A stretch of DNA of 64,000 bases from Roseovarius nitratireducens (GCF_002925845.1 NZ_PDNI01000017.1:124001-188000); one strand, 5' to 3'. Numbered from the stretch's first letter, positions 26,740-35,657 are shown. Numbers and translations: made by a program. The notes: a model not told the origin generated them from the letters alone.

Positions 26740-27348
26740 TCAGGCGCTCTCGTCTTCCGAGGTGGCGGCTCCGGGGGCGTCGTCGTCCGAGGCGGCACCA
26801 CCGATATCGTCGAACAGTTCCGCGATCTCGAAATCCGCCGCGGCCTCTTCCTCGGCGGCGGCGTCCTGGATCGTCCGCCCCGAGGCCTGAAGCTCGGCTT
26901 CCTCGGGCGAACGCGCCACGTTGAGCGTGATCGCCGCCATCACCTCGGGGTGGAGGTGAATCTCGACCTCGTGCAGGCCGAGCGTCTTGATCGGCTGGCG
27001 GATGATCGCCTGCTTGCGGTCGATGGAAAAGCCCTCGGCGATGGCGACATCGGCCACGTCACGGGTGCTGACCGAGCCGTAAAGGTTGCCGCCGTCCGAG
27101 GCCTGGCGAATCACGATGAAGCTCTGGCCGTCGAGCTTCTCGGAGAGCGACTCGGCTTCCTTGCGGGTCTCGAGGTTCTGCGCTTCGAGTTGCGCCTTGC
27201 GCTCCTCGAAATCGGCGATGTTGCGCTCGGACGCCGACAGCGCCTTGCCCTGCGGCAGCAGGTAGTTGCGTGCGAAGCCGGGTTTGACCTCGACGACATC
27301 GCCCATCTGGCCAAGCTTGGCGACGCGTTCCAGAAGGATCACTTGCAT
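26740..27348 (-). CDS. rplI: 50S ribosomal protein L9
   Basis: Large-subunit protein L9, 202 residues. The N-domain ([36 protein letters not shown]) and the long connecting helix are intact, and the C-domain contains [24 protein letters not shown]-like segments. A very acidic tail of about 50 residues extends past the usual length, as is common in Rhodobacterales. It is the last gene of rpsF-rpsR-rplI. Confidence 0.97.
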   Translation of the reverse strand: MQVILLERVAKLGQMGDVVEVKPGFARNYLLPQGKALSASERNIADFEERKAQLEAQNLETRKEAESLSEKLDGQSFIVIRQASDGGNLYGSVSTRDVADVAIAEGFSIDRKQAIIRQPIKTLGLHEVEIHLHPEVMAAITLNVARSPEEAELQASGRTIQDAAAEEEAAADFEIAELFDDIGGAASDDDAPGAATSEDESA

Positions 27349-27360
27349 GGTCTCGCCTCC

Positions 27361-27588
27361 TTATTTCACGGCGTAGGGAAGAAGCGCGAGGAAGCGCGCG
27401 CGCTTGATCGCACGCGACAGCTCGCGCTGCTTCTTGGCCGACACGGCGGTGATGCGCGACGGCACGATCTTGCCGCGCTCGGAAATGTAGCGCTGAAGCA
27501 GGCGGGTATCCTTGTAGTCGATCTTCGGCGCGTTCTCGCCCGAGAAGGGGCAGACCTTGCGGCGGCGGAAAAACGGTTTCGTAGCCAT
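27361..27588 (-). CDS. rpsR: 30S ribosomal protein S18
   Basis: Small-subunit protein S18, 75 residues, with [62 protein letters not shown]. The N-terminal cysteine matches the zinc-independent form. It lies between rpsF and rplI as in most bacteria. Confidence 0.98.
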   Translation of the reverse strand: MATKPFFRRRKVCPFSGENAPKIDYKDTRLLQRYISERGKIVPSRITAVSAKKQRELSRAIKRARFLALLPYAVK

Positions 27589-27617
27589 TACTTATCGTCC
27601 TTTTCTCAGGTGGTGGA

Positions 27618-27971
27618 TCAACGGCGCTCGCGGCGCTCGCCGCGTTCCTCGCGCTTTTGCATCTGCACCGACGGCCCTTCTTCGTGGGCATCGACCTTGA
27701 TGGTCAGCACGCGCATCACGTCGTCGTGCAGACGCATCAGGCGCTCCATTTCCTGCACGGCAGCGGCCGGTGCGTCGGTCCTGAGATAGGCGTAGTGGCC
27801 CTTGCGGTTCTTGTTGATCTTGTAGGCCATCGTCTTGACGCCCCAGTACTCGCTTTCGAGGACTTTGCCCCCGTTATCGGCGAGAACGGTGCTGAAATGC
27901 TCGATGAGCCCCTCTGCCTGCGCGTTGGAAAGATCCTGGCGCGCGATCATCACATGCTCGTAAAGCGGCAT
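27618..27971 (-). CDS. rpsF: 30S ribosomal protein S6
   Basis: Small-subunit protein S6, 117 residues, starting MPLYEHVMIARQDLSNAQAEGLIEHF and containing YWGVKTMAYKINKNRKGHYAYLRTDAP. A charged tail ends KREERGERRERR. The start was set at MPLYEHV, the family start; an in-frame upstream extension of 45 residues is not coding-like. It opens the S6-S18-L9 operon. Confidence 0.97.
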   Translation of the reverse strand: MPLYEHVMIARQDLSNAQAEGLIEHFSTVLADNGGKVLESEYWGVKTMAYKINKNRKGHYAYLRTDAPAAAVQEMERLMRLHDDVMRVLTIKVDAHEEGPSVQMQKREERGERRERR

Positions 27972-28201
27972 GTCGTCTCCACTTCTGTCAAGGCGCATTT
28001 CATAGGGCGGGCGATACCCTTTCGCTGCCCGTCCACGAGAGTCTGCGCGGTCCATAACGTTTGCGAAAGGTTGGCGGCGTATACCGTGCTGCATCCGCGC
28101 CTGCAAGGGCGATCGCGCCGGATCCGGCCTTGGCCCCCGGGTTGCCCAATTCCGGGCACGATTGCCGCGCAGACTGCGCCTGTCGAGGAAAGGAGAGGAT
28201 C

Positions 28202-28702
28202 ATGGTTGCGCACTCCGATTTCGATCGCGATCTCACAGGTCCGCCCCTGCGCGGCGGCGATCCCGGCATTCCCGTTCATGACGGGGGGCGCGGCCTGGTG
28301 CGGATCGTGCTGCGTTTGGTGGGTGCGGGGCTCATCGCGGCCGCGCTTGGGCTCTGGGTGCTGCCGACGCATGGCCCCGATCCCGCTATGATGCTTATCA
28401 AGCTTTTGTTCTCGATCGGTCTTTTCTGGTCCGGGGCGCTCTGTCTCCACGCCGCGCGCCTGCCCGACAGACGCCCCGAGGTGCAGATCGACCGTACCGC
28501 GCGCGAGTTGCGTGTGCTGAGCCGGGGTCACGGCGGCGTGCATCACGTGTCGGTGCACCCGCTCGACGATCTGCCCGAACTGTCCCTGCGTGACGGGCTG
28601 TTGAGCGCGCGCGACCGCAGTGGGCGGCTCGTTGTGTCGCTCCATGTGGCGGGCAGGTACCGCGAACGGCTCCTGCGCGAGGCGCTCGCCGCCGCACGCT
28701 GA
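28202..28702 (+). CDS. Hypothetical membrane protein with two N-terminal helices
   Basis: Protein of 166 residues starting at ATG 28202 behind a good ribosome-binding site (AAAGGAGAGG). Two hydrophobic helices (VRIVLRLVGAGLIAAALGLWVLP and MMLIKLLFSIGLFWSGALCLHAAR) are followed by a soluble C-terminal domain of about 85 residues (VQIDRTARELRVLSR...LVVSLHVAGRYRERLL), probably beta-rich and cytoplasmic. I do not recognise the family. It is monocistronic and divergent from rpsF. Confidence 0.65.
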   Translation: MVAHSDFDRDLTGPPLRGGDPGIPVHDGGRGLVRIVLRLVGAGLIAAALGLWVLPTHGPDPAMMLIKLLFSIGLFWSGALCLHAARLPDRRPEVQIDRTARELRVLSRGHGGVHHVSVHPLDDLPELSLRDGLLSARDRSGRLVVSLHVAGRYRERLLREALAAAR

Positions 28703-28832
28703 CCGTTGGCGCGCCGCGGCGAGTGTTCGCCTGTCCACAGGGGTTGTTTGAAACTGTGCAATTGTTCTCTGCCGTGAATGATCCAATTTCCTGCGTATCG
28801 CTTGACGATTGCAGGATTGGAGTTTTTTGCAG

Positions 28833-29414
28833 ATGAGACCGACCGTCTTCAGCACCGCCGCCGCGCTCGCGCTTGCCGCCTCCGTGGCCCATGCCGCGCC
28901 CGAGACCTATGACCTCGACCCCGCCCACAGCCAGGTCGTGTTCACCTACAACCACCTTGGCTTCTCGACGACCACGGGGATGTTTTCGGGTTTCGAGGGT
29001 GCAATCCAGTTCGACGAGGACGACCCGGCCAATTCCTCGGTCAGCGTTTCCATGCCGGTGATGTCGATGTTCACCGGCTGGGAAGCACGCGAGGAGCATT
29101 TCATGTCCGATGACTTCTTCGGTGCGGAGGCGGGCGACATGGTCACTTTCACTTCGACCGGTATCGAAGTGACGGGCGAGAACACCGCGATCATCACCGG
29201 TGATCTGACCATGAACGGTGTCACCAAGTCGGTTGATCTCGACACGGTGATGAATCAAAAGGCCAATGCCCACCCGATGGAGAACCGCCCCTGGGTCGGG
29301 TTCGACGCCACGACCACGCTCACGCGCACCGATTTCGGGCTCGGCAAGTTCGCGCCCTATGTCAGCGACGAGGTGCAGGTCGAGATCTCGCTCGAGGCGG
29401 GCAAGCCGGAATAA
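28833..29414 (+). CDS. YceI-family periplasmic lipocalin-like protein
   Basis: Exported protein of 193 residues: a signal peptide (MRPTVFSTAAALALAASVAHA) and a YceI-type beta-barrel that binds a long isoprenoid or lipid in known members. Family marks are YDLDPAHSQVVFTYNHLGFSTTTGMFSGFEGAIQFDEDD, then DFFGAEAGDMVTFTSTGIE and GDLTMNGVTKSVDLDT. The role is probably lipid or quinone related, but the ligand is unknown. It has its own terminator at 29443. Confidence 0.9.
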   Translation: MRPTVFSTAAALALAASVAHAAPETYDLDPAHSQVVFTYNHLGFSTTTGMFSGFEGAIQFDEDDPANSSVSVSMPVMSMFTGWEAREEHFMSDDFFGAEAGDMVTFTSTGIEVTGENTAIITGDLTMNGVTKSVDLDTVMNQKANAHPMENRPWVGFDATTTLTRTDFGLGKFAPYVSDEVQVEISLEAGKPE

Positions 29415-29442
29415 CCCTTGCGCTCACCGCTCACACGAATGC

Positions 29443-29472
29443 CGGGCCGTCCGCATCGCGGGCGGCCCCTTT
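29443..29472 (+). terminator. Intrinsic terminator of the yceI-like gene
   Basis: Stem GGGCCGTCCGC / GCGGGCGGCCC with one T-G pair and a three-base loop, followed by CCTTTG, 29 bases after the stop. Confidence 0.7.
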
Positions 29473-29479
29473 GCGTCTA

Positions 29480-30688
29480 TCAGGTGCCGTAGGCACGACG
29501 CGCACCCGTCACCTCTGCCACTGCCTCGAGCAGGATATCGGCCACGGTATCGCAGTCCTGTCGTGTCAACCGCGCGGGCAGGCGCACGTCGCAGGCCCGC
29601 ATCAGCATCGCCCGCGTGCGCGGCAGGTCGGGCGCGGGTCCGGGCAGAAAACCCCAGTTCCAGAAGGCGCGCGCGTTGTCCGTGCTCTGCCCGAACACCT
29701 GCACCTTGACACCGCGCGCAGCGGCATTCTCGGCAAAATCGCGGGCTTCCACGTCGCTCAGCCCGACGAGGTTGAACTGGATCGAATCGGGCGCACGCAC
29801 CTCGCCGTCGAGCGGGGCAGGTACCGACAGGTGCGGCGACGAGTCGAGCCGCCCGGCCACGTGATCGTGGTTGGCGCGGCCCGCCTGAACGCGGCGCGGG
29901 ACCTCGGGCAGTTGCGCGCGGATGATCGCCGCCGACAGGTTCGACAGGCGCAGGTTGTAGAGCGGCAGCCGGTTCTGCCAGCGGGCAAAGGCCGCGTCGA
30001 GCGCTTCATCGGTGCCGTCCATGTGCTTGGCCCAATTGTGTTCGTAGGCGCCCGACATGATCACCGCGCGCGCCACGAGGTCGGCATCGTCGGTGATCAG
30101 AATGCCGCCCTCGCCCGCGTTCACCAGCTTGTAGGACTGAAAGCTGAAACAGCCCACACGCCCTATCGTGCCGATCTTTCGCCCGCGCCACAGCGTGCCC
30201 AGCGAATGCGCCGCGTCCTCGATCACCGGCACGCCGCGCGCTTCTGCCAGCGCCATGATCGCGTCCATGTCGGAGGTGTGGCCGCGCATGTGGCTGACGA
30301 TCACCGCCTCGACACCCTCGAGCCGCGCCTCGAAATCGGCGATGTCGATGCGGTAGTTCTCGCCCACCTCGCACAGCACCGGCACGCAATCGGCATGGAC
30401 CACCGAGGAGGGCACGGCGGCAAAGGTGAAGCCGGGGATCAGCACCCTTGCCCCGCGCGGCAGCCCCAGCGCCTTCAGCGACAGGAACAGCGCCGCCGAG
30501 CACGACGACACGGCGAGCGCGTAGGATGTGCCCATCATCTCCGCGAATTCGCGCTCGAGCAGTGTCACTGGCGCGTTTCGCGGAGCGGTGTAGCGAAACA
30601 GGTCGCCGGAGAGGAGCAGCCGCTCGATCTCGGCGCGCGCGGCTTCGGGGATCGGCTCGGCGTCGTGGACATTCGGGGCTTGCGTCAT
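29480..30688 (-). CDS. DegT/DnrJ/EryC1-family PLP aminotransferase
   Basis: Pyridoxal-phosphate enzyme of 402 residues. The Schiff-base lysine is Lys187 in SFQSYKLVNAGEGG and the ring-nitrogen aspartate is Asp158 in VIEDAAHSLG. The N-terminal part (FRYTAPRNAPVTLLEREFAEMMGTSYALAVSSCSAAL) is typical. Members usually aminate sugar-nucleotide ketones, but no sugar genes are nearby. It follows a gamma-glutamyl-polyamine-type cluster on the same strand, so an amine or aldehyde substrate is conceivable. The start MTQAPNVHD was chosen as the family-typical one; a longer frame runs into the oxidase gene. Confidence 0.85.
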   Translation of the reverse strand: MTQAPNVHDAEPIPEAARAEIERLLLSGDLFRYTAPRNAPVTLLEREFAEMMGTSYALAVSSCSAALFLSLKALGLPRGARVLIPGFTFAAVPSSVVHADCVPVLCEVGENYRIDIADFEARLEGVEAVIVSHMRGHTSDMDAIMALAEARGVPVIEDAAHSLGTLWRGRKIGTIGRVGCFSFQSYKLVNAGEGGILITDDADLVARAVIMSGAYEHNWAKHMDGTDEALDAAFARWQNRLPLYNLRLSNLSAAIIRAQLPEVPRRVQAGRANHDHVAGRLDSSPHLSVPAPLDGEVRAPDSIQFNLVGLSDVEARDFAENAAARGVKVQVFGQSTDNARAFWNWGFLPGPAPDLPRTRAMLMRACDVRLPARLTRQDCDTVADILLEAVAEVTGARRAYGT

Positions 30689-30703
30689 GCGTTCGGCTTT
30701 CCT

Positions 30704-30716
30704 GAAAGTGACTTTC
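30704..30716. promoter_or_regulatory. Palindrome GAAAGTGACTTTC in the promoter region of the aminotransferase gene
   Basis: Perfect 5-3-5 inverted repeat, 16 bases before the start codon. Just upstream on the minus strand, TTGACA (30754-30759) and a TATA-like element (30729-30734) could form a promoter, though spacing near 19 is long. It is a candidate operator. Confidence 0.4.
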
Positions 30717-30765
30717 GGCTTTCCCGAACATATAGGCCCGAATTGTGACGGTTTGTCAAAGCCCG

Positions 30766-32070
30766 TCAGAGACCAAGCCGGTCGCGCAGCGCGAACCAGC
30801 TCATCGCCAGCACCAGGAGCGGGCTGCGCAGTGCCGTGCCGCCGGGAAAGGCGGGGCAGGGCACGCGCGTCATGCAGTCGAATCCATCCGATTGCCCGCG
30901 CACCGCCTCGGCCATCAGCCGCCCCGCGAGCGTCGCCATGCCCACCCCGTGGCCCGAATAGCCCGAGGCCGACAGGATATTGGGCGCAACCCGCGCCAGG
31001 CACGGCATCCGCTTCATGGTGATGGCCAGCGTCCCACCCCAGGCGTAGTCGAGCGGCACCTCCGCCAGATGCGGAAAGATCTCGAGCATGGGCCGCCGCA
31101 CGGTGGCGCGGATGTCGCGCGGAAAGCGGTAGCCATAGCTCTCACCACCGCCAAACAGAAGCCGCTTGTCATGGCTGAGACGGAAATAGTTCACCACGAA
31201 TTTCGTGTCCGCCACCGCCACGTCGCGGGTCAGCACGCGCGCGGCGTCCTCACCCAGCGGCTCGGTCGCGACGATGAAATTGTTGATCGGCATGACGCGC
31301 GCGGCCACCCGCCGCTCCAGCCCGCCGAGATAGCCGTTGCAGGCCAACACCACGTGATCCGCCTCGACATGGCCCGCATCGGTGGCCACGCGGGCCTTGG
31401 CCCCGCGCTGGATGTCGTGCACCTGCGCGCCCTCATGGATGCGCACCCCCGCCGCCTGCGCCGCCCGCGCCAGCCCCAGGGCAAAGGCCAGCGGGTGCAG
31501 ATGCGCGGCGCCCATGTCCAGCGTGCCGCCGTGATAGGCGGGCGAGGGGCAGAGCGCGTGCATCGCTTCGCGGTCCAACGTCTCGATCTGCTCATAGCCG
31601 TAGCGCGCGGCGAGATCGGCGGCATAGGCGTGTTCCTCGTCCATCTCGCGCGGGGTGAAACAGGCGTGCGCCACGCCCGGCTTGAGATGACAGGCGATGC
31701 CGTGGCGCGCCACCAGCCCCTTGACGAGGTCCTTGGCCTCTTCACCCAGCCGCCACAGATGGCTCGCGTCATCCGCACCCACCAGCCGCTCCAGCACGGT
31801 CTGCTCCATCCGCTGCCCGCTGCCCAATTGTCCGCCATTGCGCCCGGACGCGCCAAAGCCCACGCGCTGCGCCTCGAGCAGCACCACGTCGTGCCCTGCC
31901 TCGGCCAGGTGCAGCGCCGCAGACAGCCCGGTATAGCCCGCGCCCACAACGCAGACATCGGCCCGCGCCGCGCCGCGCAGGGGCGGGAACGGCGGCAGCG
32001 GCTCGGTCGTGGCGGCGTACCAGCTTGGCGGATACTCCCCCCGCCGGTCGTTGGCATGGAGCAGGTTCAT
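30766..32070 (-). CDS. FAD-dependent amine oxidase, PuuB-like
   Basis: Flavoprotein of the D-amino-acid-oxidase superfamily, 434 residues. The Rossmann motif VVGAGYTGLSAALHLAEAGHDVVLLEA begins near residue 41, and GFGASGRNGGQLGSGQR is the signature of the gamma-glutamylputrescine oxidase group. It would oxidise a gamma-glutamyl amine to an aldehyde with release of the amine nitrogen. The ligase and amidotransferase genes lie just upstream, supporting a PuuB-like role; the amine is unknown. Confidence 0.82.
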   Translation of the reverse strand: MNLLHANDRRGEYPPSWYAATTEPLPPFPPLRGAARADVCVVGAGYTGLSAALHLAEAGHDVVLLEAQRVGFGASGRNGGQLGSGQRMEQTVLERLVGADDASHLWRLGEEAKDLVKGLVARHGIACHLKPGVAHACFTPREMDEEHAYAADLAARYGYEQIETLDREAMHALCPSPAYHGGTLDMGAAHLHPLAFALGLARAAQAAGVRIHEGAQVHDIQRGAKARVATDAGHVEADHVVLACNGYLGGLERRVAARVMPINNFIVATEPLGEDAARVLTRDVAVADTKFVVNYFRLSHDKRLLFGGGESYGYRFPRDIRATVRRPMLEIFPHLAEVPLDYAWGGTLAITMKRMPCLARVAPNILSASGYSGHGVGMATLAGRLMAEAVRGQSDGFDCMTRVPCPAFPGGTALRSPLLVLAMSWFALRDRLGL

Positions 32071-32113
32071 GGCTTCATCTCTCCCGAAATACTCTCCTTC
32101 CGCGCCCCGGGGC

Positions 32114-33481
32114 TCAGACGTTGAGCAGCAGGTGCTCGCGTTCCCACGGGCTGATGACTTGCAGGAATTCCTCGTACTCTGTGCGCTTCACGATGGCATA
32201 GACACGGGCAAACTCGGGCCCGAGGATGTCGTGCAGCGCCGTGGCCTCCTCGAAGAGGGTCAGCGCCTCGCCCATCACGTTGGGAATGTCGGACTCGCCG
32301 GAATAGGCATCGCCCTTGAACTGCTTGTCGGGCCACTCCTCGTTCAGGATGCCCAGCAGGCCGCAGGAAAGGCTCGCGGCGATGCCAAGATAGGGGTTGC
32401 AGTCCATCCCGGCCATCCGGTTCTCGACCCGCCGCGCGTCGGGCCCCGAGAGCGGCACGCGGATCCCGGTGGTGCGGTTGTCGCGGCCCCAGGCGAGGTT
32501 GATGGGGGCGGCGTGATCCTTGACGTAGCGGCGATAGGAATTGACGTAAGGTGCCAGCACCGCGATGGCCGAAGGCAGGTGTTTCTGCAAGCCGCCGATG
32601 AAGTGAAAGAACAGGTCGGTCTCACCGCCCTGCGGCCCGGCAAAGAGGTTGCGCCCGGTCTCTATATCGAGGATCGAGTGATGGACATGCATGGCGCTGC
32701 CCGGTTCGTCCTCGATCGGCTTGGCCATGAAGGTGGCAAAGCAGTCGTGCTTGAGTGCCGCCTCGCGAATCAACCGCTTGAAGTAGAACACCTCGTCTGC
32801 GAGCTTGATCGGATCGCCGTGCCGCAGGTTGATCTCGAGTTGCCCGGCACCGCCCTCCTGCGTGATGCCGTCGATCTCGAAGCCCTGCGCCTCGGCGAAA
32901 TCGTAGATGTCGTCGATCACCGGGCCGAACTCATCCACCGCGGTCATCGAATAGGCCTGCCGTGCGGCGGCAGGGCGGCCGGAGCGACCCATCATCGGTT
33001 TGATCTCATGCGCGGGGTCGAGGTTGCGCGCCACGAGGAAGAATTCCATCTCGGGCGCGACCACGGGCTTCCAGCCGCGCGCGTGATACATCTCGACCAC
33101 ACGGCGCAGCACGTTGCGCGGGCTGAACGGGATCGGCGCGCCCTCGCGGTCAAACGCATCGTGGATCACCTGTATCGTCCAGTCCGCCGTCCACGGCGCG
33201 GCCGACGCGGTGGACATGTCGGGGCGCAGGATCATGTCGCGCTCGATAAAACCTTCGTCGCCCGCGGCTTCGCCCCAGTCGCCGGTGATGGTCTGGTAAA
33301 AGATCGAATCTGGCAGGTGGAAATAGTCCTGCCGGGCGAATTTCGTCGCCGGAACGGCCTTGCCGCGGGCGATGCCGGGCAGGTCCGAGATGATGCATTC
33401 AACTTCGTCTAGGCGGCGGTTCTCCAGATAGGCTTGCGCCGCCTCGGGAAGCCCTTTGACGAACTCTTTCAAATCAGCCAT
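32114..33481 (-). CDS. Glutamine-synthetase-family ligase (PuuA-like), copy 1
   Basis: ATP-dependent gamma-glutamyl ligase of 455 residues with the glutamine synthetase fold. The N-terminal part (VECIISDLPGIARGKAVPATKF) resembles PuuA rather than housekeeping GlnA. The catalytic domain has MEFFLVARN, GAGQLEINLRHGD, CFATFMAKPIEDEPGSAMHVHHS and the ATP/substrate-binding region RDNRTTGIRVPLS...RRVENRMAGMDCNPY. PuuA joins glutamate to putrescine. It begins one base past the amidotransferase stop. Confidence 0.85.
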   Translation of the reverse strand: MADLKEFVKGLPEAAQAYLENRRLDEVECIISDLPGIARGKAVPATKFARQDYFHLPDSIFYQTITGDWGEAAGDEGFIERDMILRPDMSTASAAPWTADWTIQVIHDAFDREGAPIPFSPRNVLRRVVEMYHARGWKPVVAPEMEFFLVARNLDPAHEIKPMMGRSGRPAAARQAYSMTAVDEFGPVIDDIYDFAEAQGFEIDGITQEGGAGQLEINLRHGDPIKLADEVFYFKRLIREAALKHDCFATFMAKPIEDEPGSAMHVHHSILDIETGRNLFAGPQGGETDLFFHFIGGLQKHLPSAIAVLAPYVNSYRRYVKDHAAPINLAWGRDNRTTGIRVPLSGPDARRVENRMAGMDCNPYLGIAASLSCGLLGILNEEWPDKQFKGDAYSGESDIPNVMGEALTLFEEATALHDILGPEFARVYAIVKRTEYEEFLQVISPWEREHLLLNV

Positions 33482-33482
33482 C

Positions 33483-34160
33483 TCAGCCGCCTTTCGTGAA
33501 AATGTCGGCGATGGTCTGCGCCATCGCGTCCGTGTCGGTCGGTGTGTCGAGCCGGGCGCGCGCATGATCGCGCAGCGGATCGGGAACCACGCCGATGGCG
33601 CGGTGCTCGATCAGACGGTCCATCATGGTGGCATTGAACTCGGGGTGCGGCTGAACGCTGAAGATGCGCGGACCGTATCGCAGCGCGGCGATGTCGCAGC
33701 CTTCGGCGCGGCCCACCACCTCCGAGCCCGGCGGGGCCGCGATTATCTGGTCCTGGTGCCAGGCGTTGAGGGTGTAGGGGCGGCCGTCGATCTCGTAGGT
33801 CGTGGCGCCCACGCGCCAGCCGTCGGGGTGCTTGACCACCTTGCCGCCCAGCGCCTGTGCGATCACCTGGTGGCCGAAGCACACACCGACCAGCGGCAGG
33901 TCCGCCGCGCGGATGTCGCGGATGAGTTGCTCCAGCGGGGGCAGCCAGGGATGATCCTCGTAGACGCCGTGTCTCGAGCCGGTGACGAGCCAGCCGTCGG
34001 CGGCGTGCGGTCCATCAGGGAATTCTTCATCGACCACGTTGTAAGGTTCGAAGTCGAATCCGTGCCCCTCCAGCAGCCGCGCGAACATGGCGTCGTAATC
34101 GCCCAGTTCACCCAGCACGATGTCGGGGGCGTGGCCGGTTTTCAGGATGCCGATCTTCAT
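33483..34160 (-). CDS. Class I glutamine amidotransferase-like protein
   Basis: Protein of 225 residues with the complete class I triad: Cys94 in GVCFGHQ, His172 and Glu174 in QPHPEF. It is a free-standing type, as in GuaA-like hydrolases, rather than the larger PuuD. In this setting it could hydrolyse a gamma-glutamyl amide to release glutamate, the last step of the gamma-glutamyl pathway. It lies between two glutamine-synthetase-family genes. Confidence 0.85.
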   Translation of the reverse strand: MKIGILKTGHAPDIVLGELGDYDAMFARLLEGHGFDFEPYNVVDEEFPDGPHAADGWLVTGSRHGVYEDHPWLPPLEQLIRDIRAADLPLVGVCFGHQVIAQALGGKVVKHPDGWRVGATTYEIDGRPYTLNAWHQDQIIAAPPGSEVVGRAEGCDIAALRYGPRIFSVQPHPEFNATMMDRLIEHRAIGVVPDPLRDHARARLDTPTDTDAMAQTIADIFTKGG

Positions 34161-34174
34161 TTGGGTGTCCGTTG

Positions 34175-34184
34175 TTTGATCAAA
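34175..34184. promoter_or_regulatory. TTTGATCAAA palindrome upstream of the amidotransferase gene
   Basis: Ten-base palindrome 15 bases before the start codon. An identical one lies at 35590-35599 before the other ligase gene, suggesting a shared operator. Confidence 0.5.
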
Positions 34185-34209
34185 TCTTGGCGGTGGGCTT
34201 TCCCGAACC

Positions 34210-35526
34210 CTACACCGTTTCGAGATAGACCTTCCAGTGATCCTCTGCGGCCATCTGGTCGATGCGCGCGTGTTCCTGACGCTTGGTCATCACCAGGTTG
34301 GCGATCAGATCGGCGGGGAAGATGCGGGCGATCAGCGGATCGGCCTCGAACAGGTCGATGGCGCTCTGCCAGTCGGCGGCAAGCTGTGGCAGGTCCGCCT
34401 CGTAGGCGTTGCCGGTGATCGGGTCGGGGGGTGTCATCGCGTCGTCGATGCCGGTGATTGCAGCACCCAGTATGGCGGCAAAGGTCAGGTAGGGGTTGAT
34501 GTCGCCACCCGCCACGCGGTGCTCGATCCGGCGTGCGGCGCCCGCGCCACCGGGGATGCGCAGCGCGGCGGTGCGGTTCTCATACCCCCAGCCCGCGCCG
34601 GTGGGCGCATGCGCGCCGGGCACGAGACGGGCGTAGCTGTTGGCGTGCGGGGCAAAGATCAGCGTCGAGGCGGGCATCGCCGCGAGGCACCCCGCCACCG
34701 CGCTGCGCAGCACATCGGTGCCGCGTGGCGTGCCGTCGTCGAACACGTTGTTTCCCTCGGCATCGAGCACCGAGAAATGCATGTGCATGCCGTTGCCGCT
34801 ATCGGCGTCGAAGGGCTTGGCCATGAACGTGGCGACATAGCCGTGCCGTCGTGCAAGCCCGGTAATGAGGGTCTTGAACAGCCAGGTATCGTCGGCGGCG
34901 CGCAGCGCGGATTGGTGGTGGAGGGTTAATTCGAACTGTCCGATACCGGCCTCCGAGATCGCCGATTCCACCGGGATGCCCATCTCTGCCCCCGCCGAGT
35001 AAAGCGCCGAGAGGAATTCGTCGAACGCGTCCATCTGCCCCAGGCTGAGGATGCCGGGCGCCTTCATGCGCCGCCCGGAACGTGGATCGCGAATTGTTTT
35101 CAACGACTTGCCGGATGGATCGACCAGCGTGAACTCAAGCTCGGTGGCGGCGAACACCTCCCATCCGCGGGCGGCATAGCGCGCCAGAACAGCCGAGAGC
35201 GCGTGGCGCGGGTCGCCCGTGAAGGGCGTGCCGTCCTCGTAATGCATCACCATCGGCACCAGCGCCTGCGGCTCTTCCAACCAGGGCAGGGGCACGGCAC
35301 CACGGTCGGTCGCGAATAGCCGCCCGTCAATGTCGCCGCTGTCGAAAACCAGCGGTGAGCCCTCGATATCGGCACCGAAAATATCGAGATTCAAGGCACT
35401 TAGTGGCATACGCAGGCTACCGTCGTCGAGCTTGTCGGCAAAGCTTGCGGGCAGGCGCTTGCCGCGCATCCTGCCGTTGAGGTCGCACGCGGCCACGCGG
35501 AAGGTCTGGAACTGTGAGAGGTCCAT
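34210..35526 (-). CDS. Glutamine-synthetase-family ligase (PuuA-like), copy 2
   Basis: Second PuuA-type ligase, 438 residues, diverged from copy 1. It carries FRVAACDLNGRMRGKRLPASF at the N-terminus, ELEFTLVDPSG, ESAISEAGIGQFELTLHH, YVATFMAKPFDADSGNGMHMHFS and GYENRTAALRIPGGAG...RRIEHRVAGGDINPY. The catalytic glutamates and the NRT region are present. The start MDLSQFQTF fits the family; a longer frame would read through the promoter palindrome. Confidence 0.85.
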   Translation of the reverse strand: MDLSQFQTFRVAACDLNGRMRGKRLPASFADKLDDGSLRMPLSALNLDIFGADIEGSPLVFDSGDIDGRLFATDRGAVPLPWLEEPQALVPMVMHYEDGTPFTGDPRHALSAVLARYAARGWEVFAATELEFTLVDPSGKSLKTIRDPRSGRRMKAPGILSLGQMDAFDEFLSALYSAGAEMGIPVESAISEAGIGQFELTLHHQSALRAADDTWLFKTLITGLARRHGYVATFMAKPFDADSGNGMHMHFSVLDAEGNNVFDDGTPRGTDVLRSAVAGCLAAMPASTLIFAPHANSYARLVPGAHAPTGAGWGYENRTAALRIPGGAGAARRIEHRVAGGDINPYLTFAAILGAAITGIDDAMTPPDPITGNAYEADLPQLAADWQSAIDLFEADPLIARIFPADLIANLVMTKRQEHARIDQMAAEDHWKVYLETV

Positions 35527-35589
35527 CGGGGAGGTCCTGATCGGGGTTTTGGCGAGCCTATCGCGGGGCAGGGGGCTTGCCAAGGATAA

Positions 35590-35599
35590 TTTGATCAAA
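35590..35599. promoter_or_regulatory. TTTGATCAAA palindrome upstream of ligase copy 2
   Basis: Same ten-base palindrome as at 34175, centred about 68 bases before the ligase start. That position suits a promoter-overlapping operator. Confidence 0.5.
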
Positions 35600-35622
35600 A
35601 AAATGCCAAGCGGCACCGGGGC

Positions 35623-35657
35623 GAACCTGTAGGTTCAAGAGGCGAACCGCAAGGTTC
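35623..35657. repeat. GAACC-GGTTC double palindrome, locus 1
   Basis: Two 14-base palindromes in tandem, GAACCTGTAGGTTC (35623-35636) and GAACCGCAAGGTTC (35644-35657). The same pair occurs in inverted orientation at 46476-46510. Confidence 0.75.

Noticed and set aside
30719-34206. GCTTTCCCGAAC shared by the regions before the aminotransferase and amidotransferase genes
   Set aside because: Short, not palindromic and at different positions relative to the starts; may be chance in related upstream sequence.
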